In this document: piece after piece, positions 14,614 through 22,500 of the stretch
How the letters are laid out: the number at the start of each line of letters is the position of its first letter
How positions within the stretch are numbered: position 1 is the first letter of the stretch
DNA from: Treponema sp. UBA4232
GTDB lineage: Bacteria > Spirochaetota > Spirochaetia > Treponematales > Treponemataceae
NCBI GenBank assembly: GCA_002396325.1
Contig: DGXM01000064.1
Span: forward strand, 14,098 to 37,936
Direction: 5' to 3'
DNA: 23,839 bases
Made by a program: the position numbers and the translations under genes
Notes under the pieces: model-generated
The model's database searches: none
What the model was told of the DNA's origin: nothing
The model's input: only the letters and a program-made list of their open reading frames with translations

Positions 14614-14717
14614 TATATTATAGAAGAAAGTTGTAAAAACAAACGGTATCCCGAAAAAAAAGGAAAAAAAGTAAAGCCTAGTATTCCAAAATCATAAAAA
14701 GTGTTATATTATAGAAG
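14614..14717 (+). repeat. Direct repeat TATATTATAGAAG upstream of the sirtuin gene
   Basis: The 13-mer TATATTATAGAAG occurs at 14614-14626 and 14705-14717, 91 bases apart. Each copy contains -10-like hexamers (TATATT), so the pair could be tandem promoters or operator copies. No clear -35 was found for either. Confidence 0.3.
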
Positions 14718-14757
14718 GTGGACAAATTGGAGAAATTCGTTTTCAAGGAGGCTGCAC

Positions 14758-15510
14758 TTGGCTGGCGATGAGCAGATACAAAGACTGCAGGAGATGATAG
14801 ACTCCAGCAGCAGTATTGTGTTTTTTGGCGGAGCAGGTGTATCCACGGAAAGCGGTATTCCTGATTTCCGCAGTGTAGACGGATTATACCATCAGAAATG
14901 GGATTATCCGCCTGAGGAGATTTTAAGCGCAGGATTTTTCCGAAATAATCCACGCGAGTTCTACCGCTTTTACCGGGAAAAGATTCTTGTTTCCGGAATT
15001 GAACCGAACACGGCTCACAAAAAACTTGCGGAGCTTGAGGCCGTTGGAAAACTGAAGGCTGTGATTACGCAGAATATCGACGGTCTGCATCAGGCGGCAG
15101 GAAGCAGAAATGTGCTGGAACTTCACGGAAGCGTGATGCGGAACCACTGTGTTTCCTGCGGTGCTTTTTACGACGGTGCCTATGTCATGTCTCACAAAGA
15201 CGACGATGGCATTGCAAGGTGTGAAAAATGCGGCGGCATCATAAAGCCTGACGTGGTGCTGTACGGCGAGAGTCTGGATGAGGAGGTTATAGCAAAGACT
15301 CTTTCGGCTTTGGAGCAGGCTGATATGCTGATTATTGGAGGTACATCGCTCACGGTTTACCCCGCAGCAGGATTTATACGTGCATTCCGTGGCGGACATC
15401 TGGTTCTCATAAACCGGGATGCTACCGCGAACGACGGCATTGCGGATCTGGTCATACACGACAGCATCGGTAAAGTCCTTGGCCGGATTGCGGTAAAAGA
15501 CCATTCATAG
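14758..15510 (+). CDS. NAD-dependent protein deacylase, sirtuin family (CobB/Sir2-like)
   Basis: Removes acyl groups from lysines using NAD+, releasing nicotinamide and O-acyl-ADP-ribose. The 250-residue protein has all family motifs: GAGVSTESGIPDFRS (25-39, NAD binding), TQNIDGLH (104-111), catalytic His123 in ELHGS, a Cys4 zinc site (C131, C134, C155, C158) and GTSLTVYPAAG with INRD (195-221). I chose TTG 14758 because a near-perfect AAGGAGG lies at 14745-14751, six bases upstream, and the length then fits bacterial sirtuins. A longer reading from GTG 14701 would add 19 residues unlike the family. It is monocistronic so far as can be seen, with no strong terminator before the next gene 261 bases on. 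Confidence 0.95.
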   Translation: MAGDEQIQRLQEMIDSSSSIVFFGGAGVSTESGIPDFRSVDGLYHQKWDYPPEEILSAGFFRNNPREFYRFYREKILVSGIEPNTAHKKLAELEAVGKLKAVITQNIDGLHQAAGSRNVLELHGSVMRNHCVSCGAFYDGAYVMSHKDDDGIARCEKCGGIIKPDVVLYGESLDEEVIAKTLSALEQADMLIIGGTSLTVYPAAGFIRAFRGGHLVLINRDATANDGIADLVIHDSIGKVLGRIAVKDHS

Positions 15511-15541
15511 AAAAAAGCCCTGTGGCGCCCATGTAACCATT

Positions 15542-15696
15542 TTGTTGGCTTCGTGGTTAAGATTAAAATAGTAATTCAAGAAAATCAAAAATTCCTCCGA
15601 TAATACAGACGGTAATCCCTGTCTGTTTTGAATAGAGGGATTTGTATTGAAATATAGGGAGGCTCCGGAATACTTCGGTTTTTCGAGATGCCCTGA
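15542..15696 (+). promoter_or_regulatory. Leader region of the giant Ig-like protein gene: weak promoter, hairpins, shared motif
   Basis: The 261-base gap 15511-15771 has no gene. A weak candidate promoter is TTGTTG (15542-15547), 16 bases, TAAAAT (15564-15569). Downstream are an inverted repeat AATCCCT/AGGGATT (15614-15620 with 15636-15642) and a small hairpin CCGGA-ATAC-TTCGG followed by five T (15665-15683). The motif TGTATTGAAAT (15643-15653) and TTTTTCGAGATGCCCTGA (15679-15696) recur upstream of the next gene. Confidence 0.35.
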
Positions 15697-15771
15697 ACAA
15701 ATAAAAAAGTCGGATGGACGGGAAGGTCTGCCTTTCCTGAATGAGAATTGCAGTTTTGGAAGGAAGTTGCT

Positions 15772-18700
15772 ATGGACAGAAAAAGACTTGTTTTATTGCT
15801 TGTTTTACTGAGTATATCGTTTGTTGCGTTCGCAGGGGGCAAAAAGGATGTTACGGAACGTTCCGTAGGTCCCGAGGAAAGCTGGTCGGAAACCTTTGAT
15901 GTTACCCGCCGTTCTGGAAAATACAATGTGTACGCTTCCGCAAAAGACCTTGCCGGAAACGAGGGACTCGCAGGTCCCTTCAACATCTGGCTTGACGAGG
16001 AATCGGATCTCCCCGTAATCAACGTGACGAACCCGACCCATGGAATGCGTGTTCCGGGAAACCTTAATATAGTGGGAACCTGTTTTGATGATGATAAGGT
16101 TGAGGCAGTGTACCTGATTCTTGACGGTGACAAGGAAAATCCCGTTTTGGCGAACGGCACTGATTTCTGGTCTTATTACCTCGATACGAACGGTCTTGCT
16201 GAAGGTACCCACACAATCGAGGCATACGGTGTGGATAACGGCAACCCCAACGCTTATTACAATGAAGAAGGCGAAATCGACGAGTCCCGTGTGAAACCTA
16301 AGACAGGTCATTCAATGTTCGTCACCTGGCAGCTCGACCGCCATGCCCCTGTCACAAAAATCACTAATCTTAACATGGGTTCACTCGTAAGCGGAAAAAT
16401 CACTCTTGAGGGAACAACTTCTGACGGAAACGGTATTTCGACTCTCGAATACAGCATTGACGGCGGAGTCCACTACACACCTCTCAAACTCAAGCAGCAG
16501 AAGCTCTCAGAACCTGATGAATTCGGAGCCACAAGTTTTTGGTCATTCTCCCTTCCGATTGACACAAAAAATATGAGTGACGGTCCGACTCTGGTTTGGT
16601 TCAAGGCGATAGACTCGACAGGCTCCATTGGAATCACTTCCTTCCTTTGTTTTATAGATAACGCGGCTCCTGAAGTAAAGATTGTCACTCCCGCTCCCGA
16701 TGAAACAGTCAACGGACTTTTCACGATTGCAGGTTATGCAAAAGACACGATTGGTCTTAAGAGCCTTTCCTATCAGTGGGGTTCAAAATCAGGCGAACTG
16801 CCTCTTACCGCAGGAAACCCGTATTGGGCGGTCGAGCTTGATTCCCGTGAAGTCACATCTTCCCGCGATTTTATCATCACGGCCGTTGACTCAAAGGACA
16901 ACAAAGTCTCCTTCTCACGCACGTTTATGAACAGTGACCGTCAGGGCAAAAAGGGACCGTCCGGTGTTGTGTGGGTGAACCAGAACGGAGACAAACCTAC
17001 TGTTGAAATCAAATATCCTGTCGGAGAAGTCAACGGCGAGGATGGGTCTTTGTTCCTGCGCGGTCTTGGTTCCGACGATGACGGTTTGAGCGCGGTTTAC
17101 TACAGTCTTGATGGAGGCCCGGAGCAGAGGATTGAGACCACAGGTGTCTTCTATGCACCGATTCCGGGAACTCTTTCAAACGGAAACCACAAAATCAAAG
17201 TGTACGGAGTGGATAAATTCGGCGTTAAGGGGGATCCCGTCGAGGCGGAGTTCTCTTCAAAGGGCGTGGCACCGCAGTTCGCCGATGAAAAATACAAAGA
17301 TGCTCCGTTTGCAAACGGTATGCCCATCAATCCTGAGGAGGGAGGCGAATATTCTGTAAATGTCACTTCGTCCACAGGTCTCAAGTCAGTGCATTACGAC
17401 TGGACATGGGGATCATCCGGCGGCATTTCCAACGACGTTTCTCTTGAACCGGGGGCAACATCTGTTCCCGTGCGCATAGGATTCGGTGCCGATGAAACTC
17501 CCTGGGGTGTGTCAAAACTCACAATCACGGCTACAGACAAATTTGACCGTGTATCTACACACGGCGTTGTGTTCAATGTTACAGACCTTACCCGCATCCA
17601 CGGTGAAAACGGGGTTTACTTCGACGACAGTACTGTTGCCGCTGACGGAGCAATCAATACCGATTCTTCCAATTCTGTCACAGGTTATTTTGTAGGCGGA
17701 AAAATATCTTCCGTGAGGATTCAGCCCAGTATCAGAAGCGTGTCGGTCACAACTGACGGAAATACAATCAAAGTCACATCCGCGGCTTCCACATCTCCGT
17801 TTACAGTTAATGTCACATCGTCTTCAGGTGCCGTCTACACTTCCCGCAGGATTTTCTTCCCGTCGAAGGAATCTGCACCTGTTCTTTCTATTAACGACAA
17901 CAGCATCGTAACCGGAGTGTTCAACAACTTCAATGTGAAAAACAATCTGACCATTTCCGGTACAGTCACAAGCCAGTCTACACCGACGGTGAAATACCGC
18001 ATCCTTGCCGCTGAAGTGACCTACGATGAAAACGGCACCGTGAAAAGTTCCAAGGCTCTGCCGGTCACACCTCTTGCATCGGCCACACCGGTGAATGTGA
18101 GACGCGGGGCTTTCTCAATCAATCTCACCGCAGACAATTTTGTTGACGGCATGTCGATTCTTGAAATCATCGCATCCAACGCATCGGGAAAGATGGCTTC
18201 AACAGCAGTCCTCGTGCGAAAAATCGGAAATCCTGTGAGTGCGGATTTGACGGGCGGCGTGTCGGTTGAGCCTGCTGCTCCTGCAACTTACTGGCTCCAC
18301 GGTGACGAAGAGGGCATGGACTATTATGCCGTCTGCGTGTATCAGGGCGATGCGGCTTCAATCTTCTCATTCAAGGATTACGACTCGCTTCCTGCCGGAG
18401 AATCCATCATAGAGTTCAACGGTGTCAAACAGAAGGTTTCAAAAGCCGCCGGAGTCATCGAGGGACGCTTCAGTTCTGTTGACGGTATGGATTACCGCAG
18501 CGGTATGGATGTGCTTCTGGTCCGCGACGGAACACCTGAAACCGACCCGCACGTTCTCACTGCAAAAATCAATTCCACCACGCCTGTGACATCTGTTGAA
18601 TGGACGGCTCAGGGCAGAAAACTTCCGGCCGGAGAAATCCGCTCATTGGGCGGCGGTGTGTATGAGGCAGATGTGTCAATCTCCGGTCTTGCGGCCGGTA

Positions 18701-21700
18701 TTGTGGCAATCACGGCGAAAGTCAACAATTCCACTGATGTAGTCGGACACATCAACGTGATCCGCGGACACGGCAATGTAGACAATGCGGAGGCAATCTA
18801 CTGGACGACTGCAGGCGGTGCTGTTTACGATGCCGCAAACAGACGCTATATTCTCGACAATGGAGCTGAGCTTGTGGGCTTTGCAAACATCGGCGGAACT
18901 TTGAGTGCGACACTTTCACGCGCCACACAGGGACTTGAGGTTTCTGTTGACGGTCAGCTCGTAAAACTCAAGGCAGTCGGCGACGGCTCATTCAATAATG
19001 TGTCTGTCCGTGTTGTGAACAATGCAAACGGTTCCTACATTTCTCCGTCCGTGAATCTTATTGCGGATACTTCGGCCCCTGTAATCACCGTTACAACCAT
19101 CAAACCGATGGACTACGTGAACGATAAACTTGTGCTTAATGGTACTGTGACGGATGGAAACGGTGTTGCGTCTCTTGAATACAAGATGTCTGAAAGCGAC
19201 ACTGTCACTGATGCTGAAGGAAATACCGTAAGTGCATGGAAGCCTGTCAGTGTGGCATCTTCCGGAAGATTCAACGCCACCGTGAAACTTGATGATGTTG
19301 AAGACGGATACATGCCGATTACTCTCCGTGCAACCGACCGCACCGGAAAAGTGTCTTACTTCAACTCGGCACTGAAAAAGGATTCTACACCGCCTGAGAT
19401 TCAGATTGTGGTTCCTGAGCCGGGCGCAAAGATAAACGGTGAAACACTCTTCGTGTTCAATGTAAAGGACGACAGCTACGTTGGAACGATTCAATACGTG
19501 AGCCCCAACGGAAAGATAAAGAAAGACTTCGAGCTTAAGGCCATCGATTCACTCCCGCCGCAGAAAGAGGAAGCTCCTGTTGAAGCAGAGGCCCCCGCGG
19601 AAGGTGAGGAGCCGCAGACTGCCAAGGCATCCGAAGAACCCTCCGCAACTGTCATGATGTCGGACTTCTACAGCAACGTCCTTACCGGTGCCATGCCTTC
19701 AACACGACTTGGACAGGAAGGTCTTCCGATTGATGATACAATGAAGTTCATCGCAAAAGACACGGCAGGAAATACCACCGTTGTGGACACTTTCCAGTTT
19801 GAAATCGATCCTGAAAGCGACTTGCCGGTTGTCGAAATTCACATGCCGCAGGAAAATGAGGTTATCACAACAGACTTCGTGATTTCCGGGGTTATGTATG
19901 ATGATGACGGTATGCAGTCTTCTGATGGAAAGACGATCTGCAAAGTCTACTATAAAGTTGATGACAGCGACTACCAGTTGATTCCCAATCCCAACGGATT
20001 TTCGAGCTTCGAGATTGGCGTGAAACCGCTTTCACTTCTTACGGACAACGAGCATGTCCTTTCGATGTATGCGGAAGACATCAACGGTGTTAAGGGAAAA
20101 GTCGTAAAGCGTATGTTCAGAGTGTCTCTCTCGGAGCCTGAAGGAAGCGTGGAGGCACCGAAGCTGTCAGAAACCGTAAAGGGTAGTACAGTGCTCAGCG
20201 GATGGGCGTCAGACAAGAACGGAATCAGCAAGGTTCAGATTTCCGTTGACAACGGTGCCAGCTACAACGATGCAGTTGTTGTTCCGGGAAAGAACCGCGG
20301 CGATCCTGCAAGATGGACTTACGAATTCGACTCCCGCGTAATCCAGGACGGAACCCATGCGGTCTTCCTGAAGATTTGGGACGGCTATGACATCTATGGA
20401 CTCTACACGTCTTTGATTAACATAGACAACACTCCGCCTGAACTCCATCTTGAGCTCCCTGTTGACGACAGCACGATTGCTTCAAATCTCTTCGTGAGCG
20501 GCCAGACAACGGACAATATTGAGCTTACATCGCTCTATATGCGCATCCGCAGTCTTGACGGAAAAAAGGTGCCTGATTATCTGGCGGAAAATGATTTGTA
20601 CCCCGACTCAATCATCTCACAGTCTCTCGACATCAGCGAGCTTGACAACGGACTCTACAATATTGAGATTACGGGAATGGACAATGCAGGAAACAGAACC
20701 AACGTGAGCCGCAACGTGCATCTGTTGAAAGACGCTGAGCTTACAAAAGTGAACCTGTTGTATCCGTTGAACGGTGAGCATGTACAGGGTGAATTCAACA
20801 TTTACGGAACCGCCGAAAGTCTTGATGAAAAGATTGAGTCCATCGAAATCCTTGTGGACGGTCAGCGTCTTCCGGGATACGCGACGACTCTTACTGAAAG
20901 CGGATACTTCTCATTCCGCATGAAGAATCAGGTGCAGCTCGACAAGAAGGCATTCACCGAACAGGATGCAGCAAGAGGTGCTTCGGATGCCGAGGCCCGC
21001 AATGCGGAAAATGAGGCTCTGAAAGCCGTTGTTTCAGAACGCAATGAAAAACGCAAGGCTGAAATTCAGGCCGCAAAAGATGCCGCCAAGGAAGCCGGCG
21101 TGAAGTACGAAGGTCCCGAATACGAAGCGGAAGTGCCGGAACTCAAAGCCGAAAGTATGTATGAGTCAGGAGTCTTTGAGCTTACCGCCGGAACGCATGT
21201 GTATCAGGTGATTGCGCATACGGATACCGGCCGCACCATTGAGTCCAACAAGCAGACCGTTATCTACGACCCTTACGGACCGTGGGTAACTCTCGACAAC
21301 TTCACATACGGAGACTTTGCAATCGAACGTCCTCTCTTGAAGGGAGATGCCGGATATGTTCTCACGCCCGAAGAAGCCGCAAAACTCAAGGACAAGAAAC
21401 TGCCCACCGAGGAAAAGACGGCTCTCAAGGCAAAGAAAGTCAAACGCGTGTACCTGAGTCTTGACAACGGACGCACGTATAAGGAAGTTTCCCGCAACGG
21501 AAAGGGTGCTTGGAAATACAGAATCGAGGATCAGGACATTGCCGAAGGATTCCACTTCCTGCTTGTGAAGGCCGAAATGGAAAACGGTGAAAGTGCAATC
21601 ACACGCACAATCGTACAGGTGGACCGCACAAAGCCGACTGTACGTCTTATCTCACCAGGCGTAGGAGGTCACTACAACCAGCAGCTTAAGTTTGAAGGAC

Positions 21701-22299
21701 TTTCTTCAGATGACGTCGAACTGGAAGACGTGACGCTGTATCTGCGTAAGGGAGACCTTTCTTCTTACGGTGTGCCAAAGTTCATCCAGGGACTTTACTT
21801 CGACGTGAGTTTCTGGGGTGCCACATTGTGGAGTGCCGGAGTCGGACTTACTGCATTCGACGATGCTGTTAAGATTCAGGTTCAGTACGGTCAGTTCCTG
21901 CAGGGACAGAGAGACATTGTTTCAAAGATTCTTGGACAGGATCCGGCTCCGTACCGCTATGGTCAGCACGTGATCGGTCTTAAGATTCTGGCTCAGGTTG
22001 CGGACATTCCGTTCAACCATTTCTTCGGCCATGACTATGACTGGTTGAGTGCTACGGTTGCCCTGGGTGCCAACTTCTCTTGGTTCTCCGATTCAGGTGC
22101 GGGTATTTCTCAGTTCCTTTCTGCAATTCTTGCGCAGGTTGAATTCCCGCACATGACGTTTAAGAAAAATAAATATTTCAAAACCTGGGCTGTTTACTGG
22201 GAGCCTCAGTTGTGGCTTTTGCCGTCTGACGTTGTGACGAACAAATCGTTCCCGGTAGTATTCCAATTCGCAATCGGTCTGCGTGCCAGCGTGTTCTGA
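15772..22299 (+). CDS. Giant exported Ig-like repeat protein with C-terminal outer-membrane barrel-like domain (2175 aa)
   Basis: I do not know a named homologue. The start is ATG 15772, with GGAAGGAAG at 15758-15766; a TTG eight codons earlier is unlikely. A signal peptide (MDRKRLVLLLVLLSISFVAF) ends near Ala21, with no lipobox. There follow about 13 modules of ~90-150 residues with the pattern P-x-V/I-x-I-x-x-P ... G-x-(A/T)-x-D-D ... YSxDxG ... W ... DG-x-H ... DxxGN, typical of bacterial Ig-like (Big_7-like) domains. Charged inserts lie at ~1264-1290 (Glu/Ala/Pro), ~1724-1797 (helical, coiled-coil-like) and ~1864-1890 (Lys/Glu). The last ~172 residues (2004-2175) have alternating aromatic strands and Gly turns and end in Phe (GLRASVF), as outer-membrane barrels do. 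Predicted to be anchored in the outer membrane with a repeat stalk, on either face; adhesin, scaffold or periplasmic spacer are all possible. Confidence 0.85.
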   Translation: MDRKRLVLLLVLLSISFVAFAGGKKDVTERSVGPEESWSETFDVTRRSGKYNVYASAKDLAGNEGLAGPFNIWLDEESDLPVINVTNPTHGMRVPGNLNIVGTCFDDDKVEAVYLILDGDKENPVLANGTDFWSYYLDTNGLAEGTHTIEAYGVDNGNPNAYYNEEGEIDESRVKPKTGHSMFVTWQLDRHAPVTKITNLNMGSLVSGKITLEGTTSDGNGISTLEYSIDGGVHYTPLKLKQQKLSEPDEFGATSFWSFSLPIDTKNMSDGPTLVWFKAIDSTGSIGITSFLCFIDNAAPEVKIVTPAPDETVNGLFTIAGYAKDTIGLKSLSYQWGSKSGELPLTAGNPYWAVELDSREVTSSRDFIITAVDSKDNKVSFSRTFMNSDRQGKKGPSGVVWVNQNGDKPTVEIKYPVGEVNGEDGSLFLRGLGSDDDGLSAVYYSLDGGPEQRIETTGVFYAPIPGTLSNGNHKIKVYGVDKFGVKGDPVEAEFSSKGVAPQFADEKYKDAPFANGMPINPEEGGEYSVNVTSSTGLKSVHYDWTWGSSGGISNDVSLEPGATSVPVRIGFGADETPWGVSKLTITATDKFDRVSTHGVVFNVTDLTRIHGENGVYFDDSTVAADGAINTDSSNSVTGYFVGGKISSVRIQPSIRSVSVTTDGNTIKVTSAASTSPFTVNVTSSSGAVYTSRRIFFPSKESAPVLSINDNSIVTGVFNNFNVKNNLTISGTVTSQSTPTVKYRILAAEVTYDENGTVKSSKALPVTPLASATPVNVRRGAFSINLTADNFVDGMSILEIIASNASGKMASTAVLVRKIGNPVSADLTGGVSVEPAAPATYWLHGDEEGMDYYAVCVYQGDAASIFSFKDYDSLPAGESIIEFNGVKQKVSKAAGVIEGRFSSVDGMDYRSGMDVLLVRDGTPETDPHVLTAKINSTTPVTSVEWTAQGRKLPAGEIRSLGGGVYEADVSISGLAAGIVAITAKVNNSTDVVGHINVIRGHGNVDNAEAIYWTTAGGAVYDAANRRYILDNGAELVGFANIGGTLSATLSRATQGLEVSVDGQLVKLKAVGDGSFNNVSVRVVNNANGSYISPSVNLIADTSAPVITVTTIKPMDYVNDKLVLNGTVTDGNGVASLEYKMSESDTVTDAEGNTVSAWKPVSVASSGRFNATVKLDDVEDGYMPITLRATDRTGKVSYFNSALKKDSTPPEIQIVVPEPGAKINGETLFVFNVKDDSYVGTIQYVSPNGKIKKDFELKAIDSLPPQKEEAPVEAEAPAEGEEPQTAKASEEPSATVMMSDFYSNVLTGAMPSTRLGQEGLPIDDTMKFIAKDTAGNTTVVDTFQFEIDPESDLPVVEIHMPQENEVITTDFVISGVMYDDDGMQSSDGKTICKVYYKVDDSDYQLIPNPNGFSSFEIGVKPLSLLTDNEHVLSMYAEDINGVKGKVVKRMFRVSLSEPEGSVEAPKLSETVKGSTVLSGWASDKNGISKVQISVDNGASYNDAVVVPGKNRGDPARWTYEFDSRVIQDGTHAVFLKIWDGYDIYGLYTSLINIDNTPPELHLELPVDDSTIASNLFVSGQTTDNIELTSLYMRIRSLDGKKVPDYLAENDLYPDSIISQSLDISELDNGLYNIEITGMDNAGNRTNVSRNVHLLKDAELTKVNLLYPLNGEHVQGEFNIYGTAESLDEKIESIEILVDGQRLPGYATTLTESGYFSFRMKNQVQLDKKAFTEQDAARGASDAEARNAENEALKAVVSERNEKRKAEIQAAKDAAKEAGVKYEGPEYEAEVPELKAESMYESGVFELTAGTHVYQVIAHTDTGRTIESNKQTVIYDPYGPWVTLDNFTYGDFAIERPLLKGDAGYVLTPEEAAKLKDKKLPTEEKTALKAKKVKRVYLSLDNGRTYKEVSRNGKGAWKYRIEDQDIAEGFHFLLVKAEMENGESAITRTIVQVDRTKPTVRLISPGVGGHYNQQLKFEGLSSDDVELEDVTLYLRKGDLSSYGVPKFIQGLYFDVSFWGATLWSAGVGLTAFDDAVKIQVQYGQFLQGQRDIVSKILGQDPAPYRYGQHVIGLKILAQVADIPFNHFFGHDYDWLSATVALGANFSWFSDSGAGISQFLSAILAQVEFPHMTFKKNKYFKTWAVYWEPQLWLLPSDVVTNKSFPVVFQFAIGLRASVF

Positions 22300-22313
22300 T
22301 TGAAATGCAAATT

Positions 22314-22333
22314 CCGGGTGCTGCGGTGCCCGG
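22314..22333 (+). terminator. Weak terminator-like hairpin after the giant gene
   Basis: CCGGGTGC-TGCG-GTGCCCGG forms an 8-pair stem (two G-U) 14 bases after the stop codon at 22299. It is GC-rich, but only TTCTGCT follows it, so there is no real U-tract and termination would be weak. Confidence 0.3.
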
Positions 22334-22343
22334 TTCTGCTGCG

Positions 22344-22411
22344 AATCATCAGGTGTATGAAATCTGCGGAAAAGCCGTAGAAAGAGATTTTTTCAAGATG
22401 TCCTGATGATT
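22344..22411 (+). promoter_or_regulatory. Structured leader upstream of the lipoprotein gene, sharing a motif with the giant gene's leader
   Basis: Outer arms AATCATCAGG (22344-22353) and CCTGATGATT (22402-22411) are perfect inverted repeats. Inside, CTGCGG-AAAAG-CCGTAG (22364-22369 with 22375-22380) and AAATCT/AGATTT (22360-22365, 22385-22390) can form a nested hairpin ending in six T (22388-22393). The shared motif TGTATGAAAT (22354-22363) and TTTTTCAAGATGTCCTGA (22389-22406) overlaps this structure. No good promoter was recognised in the gap 22300-22500. Confidence 0.4.
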
Positions 22412-22500
22412 TACAGAAGAAAAAGATAAAATAAAAAGTTTCTTTTGGGCTCCATATTTTATCATTGGTGCAATTATTATTTTGCGAGAGGTGGTGTGCT

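Noticed and set aside
14923..15504. Open frame of 193 codons opposite the sirtuin gene
   Set aside because: The sirtuin has every family motif; the antisense frame has none and no start signal.
15511..15771. c-di-GMP or other riboswitch in the leader of the giant gene
   Set aside because: Hairpins are present, but no conserved riboswitch core I know could be matched, so it is reported only as a structured leader.
15748..15771. TTG start eight codons before the chosen start of the giant gene
   Set aside because: It would translate the ribosome binding site and put MQFWKEVA ahead of an otherwise standard signal peptide.
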